Numbered from the stretch's first letter, positions 44,990 to 54,257 are shown. The stretch: 64,000 nt of DNA from CAVTHK01 sp964552235 (GCA_964552235.1 CAZKGO010000006.1:30525-94524), one strand, 5' to 3'. A program made the numbers and translations. Notes: generated by a model not told the origin, from the letters alone.

Positions 44990-46416
44990 AGCGCTGCGGA
45001 CTCCTGCTGCTGCTGGCCGCGTGCGCGGCAGCCGCGGCGCAGGCCGATGCGCCGCTGGAGTTGTCGCTGCGCGAGGCGGTGCTGCTGTCGCTCGAGCGCA
45101 GCCCCGCGCTCAAGGTGCAGGCGTTGAGCGTGGCCTCCAGGCAGACCACGGTCGGCGAGGCCGAGGCCGCTTTCGAGCCCAAGGCGACCGCCTCCGCGTC
45201 CCGCGCGTGGAACCCGCGCTCCTCCAGCGGCACGGTGACCTCGGACAGGACCAGCGCCGAGGCCGGCGTCTCGACCCTCCTGCAGACGGGCGCGAGCCTG
45301 AGCGCGGCCACGACCGGGAGCTGGGCCGACGAGACCTCGAGCAGCCTCACGGCCAGCGTGACGCAGCCGCTGCTGCGCGCGGCGTTTCAGGCGGTGAACC
45401 TGGTGCAGGTGAGGCAGGCGCGGATCGATGTCTCGGTTTCGCGCCACGAGCTGGCGGCCTACACCGCCGGCCTGCTGGCCGACCTCGAGATCGCGTACTG
45501 GGACTACTACCTGGCCGGAGCCCAGCTCGCCATCACGCGCGAGTCTCTCGCCCTCGCCGAGCGGCAGCTGGAGGAAACGCGCGCCCGGGTCAGTGTGGGC
45601 CGGCTGGCCGAGATCGAGCTGGCCGCAGGGCAGGCCGAGGTGGCCTCGCGGCGCGAGGCGCTGCTCACGGCCCAAGGACGCCTGGAGACCGCGCGCGTCA
45701 AGCTCGTGCGCCTGCTGAATCTCCCGGGCCAGGATCGCTGGGACCGGGAGATCCGCCTGACCGACAAGCCGGACGTGCCGGCCGACGATCTCGGCGACGC
45801 GCGCGAGGCGGTCGCGACGGGGCTGCGCCTGCGGCCCGACCTGGCCCAGGCGCGCCTGGCCCTGGAGCGCGGCGACCTGGAGCTGGTGAGGACGCGCAAC
45901 GGGCTGCTGCCCAAGCTCGAAGCCTACTTTTCCGCCACGGGCGTGGGAAGCGGCAGCACGCTCCCCGATTCCTGGTCCGGGTGGACCGACGAGCCGACTT
46001 TGTCGGCGGGCCTGCGCTTCGAGCTGCCGCTGGGCAACAAGGCGGCCGAGGCGCGCAACGAGCGGGCGGCGGTCTCGCGCAGGCAGGCCGAAGAGGCGCT
46101 GCGCAACCTGGAGCTCCTCGACGAAGCGGAGATCCGCACGGCCCACATCGAGGCCCTGCGCGCCTTCCGCCAGATCGAGGCGACCGCCGTGCTGCAGCGC
46201 CTGCAGGCGGAGAAGCTGCGGGCCGAGACCGAGAAGTTCCGCGTCGGCAGCTCCACCGCCTTTCTGGTGGCCCAGGCGCAGCGGGATCTGCTGAACAGCC
46301 AGCTCTCGGCGGTCGGCGCCACCGTGGGCTACCTGCAGGCGCTCGTGCGCTTCTACCGCTCCGAGGGCACGCTGCTCGACAGGCGGGGCATCGAGATTCC
46401 CGAGGCGGCCCCGTAG
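44986..46416 (+). CDS. TolC-family outer membrane efflux protein
   Basis: 476 residues with a signal peptide (KRCGLLLLLAACAAAAAQA; a Cys near the end could make it a lipoprotein). Two repeated OEP domains follow, each with long amphipathic helices (ELSLREAVLLSLERSPALKV; TAGLLADLEIAYWDYYLAGAQ; EEALRNLELLDEAEIRTAHIEALRAFRQIEA). It forms the outer-membrane channel of the tripartite pump. GTG start overlaps the pump stop by 4 bases. This gene implies that the host has an outer membrane. Confidence 0.93.
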   Translation: MKRCGLLLLLAACAAAAAQADAPLELSLREAVLLSLERSPALKVQALSVASRQTTVGEAEAAFEPKATASASRAWNPRSSSGTVTSDRTSAEAGVSTLLQTGASLSAATTGSWADETSSSLTASVTQPLLRAAFQAVNLVQVRQARIDVSVSRHELAAYTAGLLADLEIAYWDYYLAGAQLAITRESLALAERQLEETRARVSVGRLAEIELAAGQAEVASRREALLTAQGRLETARVKLVRLLNLPGQDRWDREIRLTDKPDVPADDLGDAREAVATGLRLRPDLAQARLALERGDLELVRTRNGLLPKLEAYFSATGVGSGSTLPDSWSGWTDEPTLSAGLRFELPLGNKAAEARNERAAVSRRQAEEALRNLELLDEAEIRTAHIEALRAFRQIEATAVLQRLQAEKLRAETEKFRVGSSTAFLVAQAQRDLLNSQLSAVGATVGYLQALVRFYRSEGTLLDRRGIEIPEAAP

Positions 46417-46451
46417 GCGGCCGCACGTGGACGCGGGCGCCGCGGGCGGGG

Positions 46452-46457
46452 CATACT
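46452..46457 (+). promoter_or_regulatory. -10 element of a probable leaderless promoter (DinB-like gene)
   Basis: CATACT lies 6 bases before the ATG at 46464. A -35 is not convincing (GTGGAC at a 19-base distance). Confidence 0.3.
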
Positions 46458-46463
46458 GCGCCT

Positions 46464-47033
46464 ATGACCGCAGCCGGCGCGAGGGAGCGCTTCGCGCGCC
46501 TGGCCCGCTACAACGAGCGGGCGAACGAAGAGATGATCAGGGCCCTCGAGGGCGTCACCGACCGGGTGCGCAGGCGCGACCTCGGCTCGTGGTTCGGCTC
46601 GATCCACGGAATCCTCAATCACCTGATCGTCTGCGACATCAACTGGCTGCGCCGCTGGCGGGCCTTGTCGCCCCGGTCGCCGGTGCTCGCCGACCGGCGC
46701 CTGGACCCGCCGAACCTCTCCTGGGAGCGCGACCTCCACGACAGCTTCGAGGCCCTCGTCGAGCACCGCCGGGCAGTCGACGCCCTGATCCGGGCCTGGT
46801 TCGGCGAGTTCCCCGAGAGCCGCTACGGCGAGACCTTCGAGTACCGCGATTCGAAAGGCGGGCTGCGCAGCGCGGTGGCCGCCGACGCCTTCGATTTTCT
46901 CTTTGTTCACCAGGTCCATCACCGCGGGGCGATCGCCCAGATCCTGGACTCCCTCGGCGTGGCCAACAACTTTGCCGACAACACGGCCTTTCTGGCCCGC
47001 GCAGAGCGCACGACGGGAGAAGCACAGGGATGA
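46464..47033 (+). CDS. DinB-like four-helix protein
   Basis: 189 residues of the DinB/YfiT metal-binding four-helix superfamily. A conserved His is seen in IHGILNHLIVCDINW near residue 50 and the paired motif VHQVHHRGAIAQIL near residues 147-160; together these are the usual three metal-binding His residues. Family members are thiol transferases or of unknown role. No Shine-Dalgarno is present and the ATG follows a -10 box closely. Its stop overlaps the next gene by 4 bases (ATGA), coupling it to the arabinofuranosidase. Confidence 0.85.
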   Translation: MTAAGARERFARLARYNERANEEMIRALEGVTDRVRRRDLGSWFGSIHGILNHLIVCDINWLRRWRALSPRSPVLADRRLDPPNLSWERDLHDSFEALVEHRRAVDALIRAWFGEFPESRYGETFEYRDSKGGLRSAVAADAFDFLFVHQVHHRGAIAQILDSLGVANNFADNTAFLARAERTTGEAQG

Positions 47034-48505
47034 AGGCACACATCAAGGTGGATGCCGACCGTGTGGTCGGCCAGGTGGACCCCCTCGTCTTCGGCCACTT
47101 CATCGAGCACCTCGGCCGCTGCATCTACGGCGGCGTCCTCGACGAGCGCGGCGAGCCGCGGCAGGGTCTGATCGAGGCGATGCGCCGCATCAGGCCCGCG
47201 ATCCTGCGCTGGCCGGGCGGCTGCTTCGCCGACGGCTACCACTGGCGGGACGGGGTCGGGCCGCGGGCCGACCGGCCGGTGCGGGTCAACCTCGCCTGGG
47301 GCGGCGAGGAGAGCAACCGCTTCGGCACCGACGAGTTCATCGGCTACTGCCGCGCCCTCGGCTGCGAGCCGTACCTGTGCGCCAACGTCGGCAGCGGGAC
47401 CCCCGAGGAGGCCGCGGCCTGGGTCGAGTACTGCAACGGCACCGGCTCCACGGAGTACGCGCGGATGCGGCGCAGCAATGGCAGCGAGCGGCCCTTCGGC
47501 GTGCGGTACTGGGGAATCGGCAACGAGATCGACGAGACCGAGCACGTCAACGAAATCGGCTGCCTGTCGGCCGCGGACTACGCCCGGGCGGTGCGCGAGT
47601 GGGCCAAGCTGATGCGCCGCGTCTCGCCCGACCTCAGGCTGACCGCGGTGGGTTCCAACCGCGGCGAGGTCGACTGGAACATGACCGTCCTGGAGCGCGC
47701 GGGCATGCACGTCGACTTCGTGGCTCTGCACGGCTACTACGGCACCGACGACTTCGCTTCGACCGTGGCCGGGCCCGTGTACGTCGAGAGGCGCGCCCGC
47801 ATGCTGCAGTCGGCCATCGAGCTGGCGAGCTTCGCCGCGGGCATCACCCGTCCGATCCGGATCGCCTTTGACGAGTGGAACGTCTGGTACCGGACGCGAA
47901 AGGACCCGCAGCACCTCTACGAGGAGGTCTACGAGCTCAAGGACGCGCTCTTCGTGGCCGGGACCTTGAACGCCATCTTCCGCATGTGCGGCTTCGTGAC
48001 CATGGCCAACCTGGCGCAGATGGTCAACGCCCTCGGCATGATCCACGTCGACGAGGCCGGCATGGTGCTTTCGCCGCTCTACCACGCCTTTGACCTCTAC
48101 GCCAACCACACCGGCTCCACCGTGTTCGACAGCTTCGTGCTGTCGGACACCTTCGACACCCGCGATCACGGCGGCCCGCGCGGCCTCGGCCCCCTGTCGG
48201 GGGTGCCCTACATCGACGCGTCGGCCACGCTGAGGGAGGAGGGCGGCAGCCGCCTGTGCCTGGCGGTGGTGAACCGTCACCCCGATCAGCCGATCGAGTG
48301 CACCGTCGAGCTCGCGGGTTTCCGTGTCGGCGACAGCGCCGCTGTCCACGAGCTCAGCGGTCCGGCCCCGAACGCGCGCAACACCCTCGAGGCGCCCCGC
48401 ACGGTCGCCGTCGAGGAGCGCAGGCCGGTGCGGCCGGCCGCGCGCTTTGTCCACAGCTTTGCCGCCCGTTCCGCCACCGTGATTGAGGTGCCGCTGCGGC
48501 GCTGA
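47030..48505 (+). CDS. Alpha-L-arabinofuranosidase, GH51
   Basis: 491 residues, the normal length of intracellular GH51 enzymes, removing arabinofuranosyl residues from arabino-oligosaccharides. The acid/base Glu166 is in WGIGNEIDE and the nucleophile Glu281 in IAFDEWNVWY. WPGGCFADGYHW (61-72) is a GH51 signature. There is no signal peptide, so it acts on imported oligosaccharides in the cytoplasm. One of the sugar importers at the left of the window could supply them, though nothing in the sequence links them directly. Confidence 0.95.
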   Translation: MKAHIKVDADRVVGQVDPLVFGHFIEHLGRCIYGGVLDERGEPRQGLIEAMRRIRPAILRWPGGCFADGYHWRDGVGPRADRPVRVNLAWGGEESNRFGTDEFIGYCRALGCEPYLCANVGSGTPEEAAAWVEYCNGTGSTEYARMRRSNGSERPFGVRYWGIGNEIDETEHVNEIGCLSAADYARAVREWAKLMRRVSPDLRLTAVGSNRGEVDWNMTVLERAGMHVDFVALHGYYGTDDFASTVAGPVYVERRARMLQSAIELASFAAGITRPIRIAFDEWNVWYRTRKDPQHLYEEVYELKDALFVAGTLNAIFRMCGFVTMANLAQMVNALGMIHVDEAGMVLSPLYHAFDLYANHTGSTVFDSFVLSDTFDTRDHGGPRGLGPLSGVPYIDASATLREEGGSRLCLAVVNRHPDQPIECTVELAGFRVGDSAAVHELSGPAPNARNTLEAPRTVAVEERRPVRPAARFVHSFAARSATVIEVPLRR

Positions 48506-48536
48506 GAGCCGGCCCTCGGGATATCGGAGGTCCGCC

Positions 48537-50021
48537 ATGGAAACCGATTGTGTGTTCGGCAACCGGCTGCCGCCGCGGGCTGTGCGCAGGGCCGTACGCC
48601 TGCGCCGCTGGCTCGAGCGCCGGTTCCCCGTGGACCGGCTGCCCGCCGCCTACGGCTGCAGCGCCGACCCGGTGGCTACCCCCTGTCTCGGCATCCGCTA
48701 CATCGGCGAGACCGGCGACCCGATCGAGGCAGACCGGGGCGTCGTGATCGGCACGATCCGCATGGGCTACGGCCACTACCGCATCTCGCTCGCCATCGCT
48801 TCGGCGGCTGCCAGCATGGGGCTCACGCCCTACTGGCTGGACTTCATGGCGTTCGGCGACAGCCGCGCGGCGCAGTCGATCGCCTACCTGGATGGTCTCT
48901 ACAGCTTCGGTTCCCGCCTCTCGCAGCGATCGAAGCTGTTCAACCGCTACGTGTGGGAGCGCCTGACGGCCGACTCGGGCATGAAGCTGTCGTCGATCGC
49001 GCGGGACAACGAGCTCGCGCGGCTGTACGCCCCGGTCTGCGTCCCGCTGCCGAGCGACATCGGCTTCATCGCCACCCACCCCTGGACCGCCCGGGCGGCG
49101 ATCCACGCGGAAATGGGCTGCGTCGTCACGGCGATCCCCGACAACCTTCCCATGGCTTTTCACCTGGCCCCGGGCTCGATTCACGCCGTGCAGACGCCCT
49201 CGGGCTACTTCGGCTACCGCAGCCTGCGCAACATGGGCGACGGCGAGATGCTCTCGCCGATGCCCGACGCCGAGATCCGCTACGCCGGGCACTTCGTGGA
49301 CCACGAGCTGGTGAGCAATATCGACCTCGACTGCGACCTGCGCCTGCGGCGCGTGCGCGACCGCCGGAGCCGGCGCGTGCTGCTGACCCTCGGGGGAGCC
49401 GGGGCGCAGCTGCACGTGTTCGAGTCGATCATCCGCTTCCTGCGGCCCTACGTCGAGGCCGGCAAGGCCGTGCTGCTGGTCAACATGGGCGACCACCGGG
49501 ACCGCTGGAACGAGCTGCGGCCCGCCCTCGAGGCGGCGGGAGTCGGCTGCACCGTGCGGGAGAGCTGGGACCAGGCCCGGGCGTTCGCCGAAGAGGCGCG
49601 CGCCGGCGAGGTAAGCGGGATCAACGTCTTTGTCTTCGACCGCATCTTCCCGGCGGTCTACATGACGAACCTGCTCATGCGGGCCGCCGACCTGATGATC
49701 ACCAAGCCGTCGGAGCTCTCGTTCTACCCGGTGCCCAAGCTGTTCATCCACCGCGTGGGCCGCCACGAGGCCTGGGGCGCGATCCGGGGCGCGGAGATCG
49801 GCGACGGCACGCTCGAGACCGAGAGCGAGGCGAGCGTGATGCTCGCCCTCAAGCTCACGATCGAAGAGGACGACCTGATCCCCTTCTACTGCCAGAACAT
49901 CGTCAAGAATCACCGCAGCGGCGTCTACGACGGCGCCTACAACGTGGTGCGCCTGGCCGCCGACTACCGCAGGCGCAGGCTGCACGGCGAGGCCGCCGAG
50001 CCCGGCGCTGCGGTGCTGTGA
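48537..50021 (+). CDS. GT-B-like hypothetical protein (MGDG-synthase/MurG-like)
   Basis: 494 residues. VIGTIRMGYGHYRISLAIAS (about 69-88) resembles the G-x-GH-x2-A substrate loop of monogalactosyldiacylglycerol synthases, and the second half contains RVLLTLGGAGAQLHVFESII (about 282-301) and MRAADLMITKPSELSFYPVP (about 381-400), matching the donor-binding region of family-28 glycosyltransferases. No membrane segment is evident. The precise activity is unknown; synthesis of a glycolipid or polysaccharide precursor is suggested, and the convergent neighbour is a phospholipid-type enzyme. ATG 48537 has GGAGG 8 bases upstream. Confidence 0.7.
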   Translation: METDCVFGNRLPPRAVRRAVRLRRWLERRFPVDRLPAAYGCSADPVATPCLGIRYIGETGDPIEADRGVVIGTIRMGYGHYRISLAIASAAASMGLTPYWLDFMAFGDSRAAQSIAYLDGLYSFGSRLSQRSKLFNRYVWERLTADSGMKLSSIARDNELARLYAPVCVPLPSDIGFIATHPWTARAAIHAEMGCVVTAIPDNLPMAFHLAPGSIHAVQTPSGYFGYRSLRNMGDGEMLSPMPDAEIRYAGHFVDHELVSNIDLDCDLRLRRVRDRRSRRVLLTLGGAGAQLHVFESIIRFLRPYVEAGKAVLLVNMGDHRDRWNELRPALEAAGVGCTVRESWDQARAFAEEARAGEVSGINVFVFDRIFPAVYMTNLLMRAADLMITKPSELSFYPVPKLFIHRVGRHEAWGAIRGAEIGDGTLETESEASVMLALKLTIEEDDLIPFYCQNIVKNHRSGVYDGAYNVVRLAADYRRRRLHGEAAEPGAAVL

Positions 50022-50030
50022 GTCGGCGCG

Positions 50031-50603
50031 CTATTCGCTGGGCTTGGGCCGCACCTGAAAGAGCGAGGGGGAGTCCGGGTCGACCTCGCCGTGCCTGACA
50101 AGGATCAGGATCTCCTCGGCAAAAGCCACGATGTACAGCACCAGGATCACCGCGACGAACCGCGTGGTGTCGACGAAGGCCGACAGGATCACCAGGAGGT
50201 AGACGAGGACGGCCTCCAGCCGCAGCAGGAAGGTGTGCATGAGGATCGGCTTGCGGCAGACGATGCCGGAAACGACGAACGAGAGGACGAACAGGGCGAG
50301 AAACACCTGGAGCAGGGTCATGTTCGGAACCAGGTACTCGGGGTGGAGTCGGTAGACAAAGTAGCAGGTGGCCAGGTAGAAGGGGATGTCGACCAGCGAA
50401 TCGAGCATCTTGCCCAGGTTCGAGGTCTGATGGAGCGCGCGCGCCACCTTGCCGTCGAAGAAGTCCGTGACCCCGACGAGCGCATAGGCCACGATGAACG
50501 CCACCTCGGTCCCAGGAGTGGCGAGGACGAACAGCAGGGGAAGGAAGACGATGCGGGAGAGCGTCAGAACGTTCGGCAGCGTCGTGTACCTGGCTGTGCT
50601 CAT
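50031..50603 (-). CDS. CDP-alcohol phosphatidyltransferase family protein
   Basis: 190-residue integral membrane enzyme with about five helices. The family signature DG-x2-AR-x8-G-x3-D-x3-D is complete in DGKVARALHQTSNLGKMLDS followed by LVD (about residues 50-72). It joins a CDP-activated lipid to an alcohol such as glycerol 3-phosphate, inositol phosphate or another polyol; the acceptor cannot be read. ATG 50603 is preceded by GGAGG at a normal distance. It is convergent with the GT-B-like gene, 9 bases apart. Confidence 0.9.
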   Translation of the reverse strand: MSTARYTTLPNVLTLSRIVFLPLLFVLATPGTEVAFIVAYALVGVTDFFDGKVARALHQTSNLGKMLDSLVDIPFYLATCYFVYRLHPEYLVPNMTLLQVFLALFVLSFVVSGIVCRKPILMHTFLLRLEAVLVYLLVILSAFVDTTRFVAVILVLYIVAFAEEILILVRHGEVDPDSPSLFQVRPKPSE

Positions 50604-50843
50604 GGGGCCTCCTCTCGCGGCCGCCCCAGTCTACCCCGGCGGTGCGGCTGCGCGCAAACTCGGGTGCGCGCTCGGCCCTGCGCAGCATCTGCTCGCTTCT
50701 CCTCCGTGGCAGTGGAACTGAGGACGGCGCCGAACCGTGCAGGACCCCCTGGCCCGCGCGAATCGGCACACGCAGCGCGCACTCCCATCCCGAACGGCCG
50801 CAGGCGATTGTGTTTGCGGCCCGCCTGAACTACATTCGAGCCG
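50604..50843. other. 240-base gap with promoter only
   Basis: Apart from the promoter next to the radical SAM gene, no supported feature is visible. A short open frame of 39 codons starts at 50602 but has no ribosome site and no family resemblance. Confidence 0.5.
50808..50836 (+). promoter_or_regulatory. Putative leaderless promoter of the radical SAM gene
   Basis: TTGTGT (50808-50813), 17-base spacer, TACATT (50831-50836), then 7 bases to the ATG at 50844. No Shine-Dalgarno is present. Confidence 0.4.
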
Positions 50844-52181
50844 ATGGACGGCGGGGACGCGCTGCTAACCCTTTCGGTGTTCGTCACGGAGCGCTGCAAC
50901 CTGCGCTGCGGCTACTGCTACGTACCCCACGACGGCACCGACGACCTCGACTTCGAAACCGGGTGCAGGGCGGTCGACTTTCTCCTGGGTCGTTGCGGCC
51001 AGGCCCCCGACGTGCACCTGAGCTTCTGGGGCGGAGAGCCTCTGTTGTGCTTCGCTCTGATTCAGCGCTTGGTGGAGTACGGAAACCACGCGGCGCGGCA
51101 GCGTTCCAGGATCATCCACTACTCGCTGCCGACCAACTGCACGCTGCTGACGCCCGAGATCCTGGAGTTTGCCAAGGCCAACGGCATCTACCTGTCCCTG
51201 AGCATCGACGGCGGCCCCTCTTCGCAGTGCCGCCGAAGGCGGCCGGACGGCACCAGCTCCTTTGCCGCCGTGGAGGAGGGCCTGCGGCTCCTGGCCGAGG
51301 CAGGCATGAAGGACCTGGTCGGCGTGCGCAAGACCGTGACACCCGACAGCGCCGCAGCTCTGTCGGCGGACATCGCGTTCTTCCTCCACCATGGCCTGAA
51401 GCGAATTGCGTTCTCGCCGACCATGGAAGAGCCGTGGCCCGACGAGAAGCTGGCCGTCTTCGAGGAGCAGCAGCTGCAGGTGGCGGAGCGTTGGCTCGAG
51501 AGCCTGGGGACCGAGGCCGAGTTCTCGATCCGGGCTTGGGACGAGATGCTGCTCCGCGCCGGCCGCTCCGAGGCGCGCAGGGCGCCCTGCGGGGCCGGAG
51601 CGTCCTCGCTTGCGGTGGACATCCGCGGCAACCTCTATCCGTGCCACCGCTTCGTCGCCTACGATCGCCGACTGCGGGCGCAGCGGCTGGGGGATCTGTG
51701 GCAGGGCATCGCTCAAGGCCCGCTGGCCGCGCTGTACCGGTCGCTCGGCCCGGGCGCCGCCGCCAACCGCACCGACCCCTGCAGAACCTGCACTTCCTTC
51801 GAGCGCTGCCTGTTGTTCTGTCCGGCCGTGAACTACCGCCTGACCGGCGATCCTCGAATGCAGTTCCGCCGGATCCATGTCGCGCAGGTCGACTCCGTCG
51901 AGGCGGATGAATCCGTCGGTAGGATCGTAGAGCCGGCCTGCCAGACCAAGCGAAGCGCACGGTCGATCCTGAGAGTCCGTCGAATGCGCTCGCGCAGCTC
52001 AGACTTGGGCATCGTGTGGCATGTCTTTCAGGACCGCCGCGCCGGCTGGGACGAGGCACCCCTGGGCGAGCGGCACGGCAGCCGAGCCACGGGCAGCCAC
52101 GTGCCGACGGGCGGCTGCAGCCGCCGCACCTGCGCCGGCTCACACGAGGCAGACCGCGGTCCGTCCACGGCCGCACACTAA
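50844..52181 (+). CDS. Radical SAM/SPASM protein with long C-terminal tail
   Basis: 445 residues. The radical SAM cluster motif CNLRCGYC (Cys18, Cys22, Cys25) lies near the start, with the GGEPLL motif at about 63-68. The SPASM region around 250-335 carries CGAGASSLAVDIRGNLYPCH and CRTCTSFERCLLFC, enough Cys for auxiliary Fe-S clusters, as in peptide- and sulfatase-maturing enzymes. Family similarity ends near residue 350; the remaining 95 residues are Arg/Ser-rich and look unrelated. No sulfatase or obvious precursor peptide gene is adjacent, so the substrate is unknown. The tail may reflect loss of the original stop codon. Confidence 0.85.
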   Translation: MDGGDALLTLSVFVTERCNLRCGYCYVPHDGTDDLDFETGCRAVDFLLGRCGQAPDVHLSFWGGEPLLCFALIQRLVEYGNHAARQRSRIIHYSLPTNCTLLTPEILEFAKANGIYLSLSIDGGPSSQCRRRRPDGTSSFAAVEEGLRLLAEAGMKDLVGVRKTVTPDSAAALSADIAFFLHHGLKRIAFSPTMEEPWPDEKLAVFEEQQLQVAERWLESLGTEAEFSIRAWDEMLLRAGRSEARRAPCGAGASSLAVDIRGNLYPCHRFVAYDRRLRAQRLGDLWQGIAQGPLAALYRSLGPGAAANRTDPCRTCTSFERCLLFCPAVNYRLTGDPRMQFRRIHVAQVDSVEADESVGRIVEPACQTKRSARSILRVRRMRSRSSDLGIVWHVFQDRRAGWDEAPLGERHGSRATGSHVPTGGCSRRTCAGSHEADRGPSTAAH

Positions 52182-52417
52182 CACCGACAACGATCGCAGA
52201 TCAACAGTGATCGGCTGAACTCGCCTGCCCCAAGGCCATGAACTGTCGCGCCATCGCCGCCGCCCATCGACGGTGAGCGTGGCCTGCAGCGGACGGGCGC
52301 CGCGGCTCGCTCGGCGCCCGCGTTTGCGGTGAACTGCCCGCGCCTCCGCCTGCCCGCCGTCGGCGCCGCGCAGGCGCTGGCCGCCACGCGGTCGCGGGGA
52401 GTACCTTGGGCACCATC
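52182..52417. other. 236-base gap, nothing supported
   Basis: Only short open frames without ribosome sites are found (for example MNCRAIAAAHRR at 52236). A search for a Cys-rich or repeated precursor peptide by eye found none. Confidence 0.5.
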
Positions 52418-53002
52418 ATGGATTGGGGCGACCGGATCTACGACCTGCTGATGCACCCCCTCGAGGCGCTGATCTTCCGACGGCTGCGCCGCGCCCTCAT
52501 CCCCCGGGCGCGCGGGCGGGTCCTGGAGATCGGGGCGGGCACGGGCGCGAACCTGCCGCACTACCGATGGGAGCGCATTGACGAGATGCACCTGCTCGAC
52601 CTGGCGCTCTCCGCGCAGTCGCTCGCCGCGCGCTCGCGGGCTCCGGTGCGGCTGCACGAGGCCGATGCCCAGTCGCTGCCCTTTGCCGACGGGACCTTCG
52701 ACACGGTGGTCTGCACTCTGGTCTTCTGCTCGGTCGCCGATCAGGCCCGGGCGCTGTCCGAGGTCCGGCGGGTCCTCAAGAGCGACGGAATGCTGATCTT
52801 CATCGAGCACGTGAGGCCCGGGCGCGGGGGCCTTGCCAGGATCGCGGATGCGGCGAACCCCCTCTGGCACCGCATGATCGGCACCTGCAACCTCAACCGC
52901 GACACCGTCGCCGCGGTCCGGGAGGCCGGCTTCGCCGTGCGCGACGGCCGGGTCGACGGCATGATCGCCGCGGGCATCGGCCGGCCGGTCGCTGCCCCGT
53001 AG
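52418..53002 (+). CDS. Class I SAM-dependent methyltransferase (Methyltransf_11)
   Basis: 194 residues, 7-stranded Rossmann fold. Motif I VLEIGAGTGANL is at about 35-46, motif post-I LLDLA, and the middle motif ADAQSLPFADGTFDTVVCT is at about 82-100. The pattern YDLLMHPLEA at the N-terminus resembles UbiE-like or phospholipid methyltransferases. The substrate is unknown. ATG 52418 has no clear Shine-Dalgarno; a TTG at 52406 is possible. The ADH gene starts 35 bases after its stop with its own promoter. Confidence 0.85.
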   Translation: MDWGDRIYDLLMHPLEALIFRRLRRALIPRARGRVLEIGAGTGANLPHYRWERIDEMHLLDLALSAQSLAARSRAPVRLHEADAQSLPFADGTFDTVVCTLVFCSVADQARALSEVRRVLKSDGMLIFIEHVRPGRGGLARIADAANPLWHRMIGTCNLNRDTVAAVREAGFAVRDGRVDGMIAAGIGRPVAAP

Positions 53003-53029
53003 ACCGATCGCCCTGGCCGGTCCTATACT
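53000..53029 (+). promoter_or_regulatory. Putative leaderless promoter of the alcohol dehydrogenase gene
   Basis: TAGACC (53000-53005), 18-base spacer, TATACT (53024-53029), then 8 bases to the GTG at 53038 with no Shine-Dalgarno. Confidence 0.4.
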
Positions 53030-53037
53030 GCCCGGCG

Positions 53038-54246
53038 GTGAAATCCCTCGTCATCGACCTGAGCCCGCAGCGCGTGCTCGCCACCAGGGCGCTGGCCGCC
53101 GCCTGGCCGGGCGCGTACTTCGGGCCGCTCTCGCCGTTGCGTCTGCTCGACCTGCCGCCTGCGCCCCTGCCCGGCCCCGAGTGGGTGAGGGTGCGCACGC
53201 GCCTGGCGGGCATCTGCGGCAGCGACCTTCACCTGGTGTTCATCGAGGGAAGCCTGTCCGTCGCTCCGGCGGCTCTTCCGGGCCGCTCCCCTGGCTTTCT
53301 CGGCCACGAGGCCGTCGGCGAGGTCGTGGAGGTCGGCCCCGGCGTGCGCGGCCTGAGGCCCGGCGACCGGGTGTCGATGGACGGCTCCAACGACTGCTCG
53401 AGCATGGGAATCGATCCCCCGTGTCCCGCCTGCGCCCAGGGCAACCGCATCGTCTGCCACAACACCCAGGAGCAGCGCGGGCCGCAGCCCTGGGGCGGCG
53501 GGTGGGGCGAGGAGTTCGTGCGGCACGAGTCGAACCTGTTCAAGCTGCCCGCCGGGCTCACCGACGAGGAGGCGGTGCTCCTGGAGCCGGCGTCCAACGG
53601 CGTGCGCGCTGCGCTGCGCGCCGAGCCGCGCGCGGGCGAGCGCGCGCTGGTGATCGGCGCAGGCACGATCGGCCTGATGACGATCCAGGCCTTGCGCGCT
53701 GCCGAGCCGGCGCTGGACATCACGGCCGCCGTGCTCTTCGACCGCCAGGCCGACGAGGCCGCGGCGCGGGGAGCCGATCGGGCTCTGGTCCGCGCCGACC
53801 TCTTCGACGCGGCCGCCCGCATCGCCGGGGCGCGGGTCTACTCCGGCTTCGCAGGCAACCGCGTGGCCGTGGGCGGCTTCGATTTCGTCTGCGACTGTGT
53901 GGGCAGCTCGGCTACGCTCTCGACAGCCCTGCGCTGCACCCGCGCCTGCGGCCGCGTCGTGCTCGTCGGCGCGGCGCTCGCCCCGATGAAGATCGACCTC
54001 ACGCCGGTCTGGTACCACGAGGTCGACATCCGCGGCATGCGCTCTCACGGGGTGGAGGAGTGGGACGGCCGGCGCCTGCCCTCCTTCGAGCGCGCCGCGG
54101 CCTGGATCGCTGAGGGCAAGATGCGGCTCGGCGGCATGGTCACCCACCGCTTCCCGCTCTCGGATTACCGCCGCGCCCTCCGCCTCGCGGCTGCCCGCGA
54201 CAAGCGGCGCAGCTGGTCGCTCAAGGTGGCCTTCGACTTCGGCTGA
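53038..54246 (+). CDS. Zinc-dependent alcohol dehydrogenase (MDR family)
   Basis: 402 residues with GroES-like and Rossmann domains. The catalytic zinc ligands are in GICGSDLH (Cys59 region) and GHEAVGEVVEVGPGVRGLRPGDRV. The structural zinc loop reads DPPCPACAQGNRIVC, with Asp in place of the first of four Cys residues. The NAD(P)-binding VIGAGTIGLM is at about 205-214. A lengthened N-terminus (MKSLVIDLSPQRVLATRAL) and a WGGGWGEEFVRHESNLF insert are unusual. The substrate could be a polyol or glucose-type sugar. It may share transcription with the DUF819 gene 11 bases downstream. Confidence 0.88.
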   Translation: MKSLVIDLSPQRVLATRALAAAWPGAYFGPLSPLRLLDLPPAPLPGPEWVRVRTRLAGICGSDLHLVFIEGSLSVAPAALPGRSPGFLGHEAVGEVVEVGPGVRGLRPGDRVSMDGSNDCSSMGIDPPCPACAQGNRIVCHNTQEQRGPQPWGGGWGEEFVRHESNLFKLPAGLTDEEAVLLEPASNGVRAALRAEPRAGERALVIGAGTIGLMTIQALRAAEPALDITAAVLFDRQADEAAARGADRALVRADLFDAAARIAGARVYSGFAGNRVAVGGFDFVCDCVGSSATLSTALRCTRACGRVVLVGAALAPMKIDLTPVWYHEVDIRGMRSHGVEEWDGRRLPSFERAAAWIAEGKMRLGGMVTHRFPLSDYRRALRLAAARDKRRSWSLKVAFDFG

Positions 54247-54257
54247 AAGGAGCGTCC

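Noticed and set aside
50602..50721. Short open frame beside the radical SAM gene as a RiPP precursor
   Set aside because: 39 codons, no ribosome site, a single Cys and no leader/core pattern; it overlaps the start of the opposite-strand gene.
52021..52218. Alternative frame ending the radical SAM gene (Ala/Pro-rich, AATCRRAAAAAAPAPAH)
   Set aside because: Low complexity and no start signal; best explained by GC-rich sequence in a non-coding frame.
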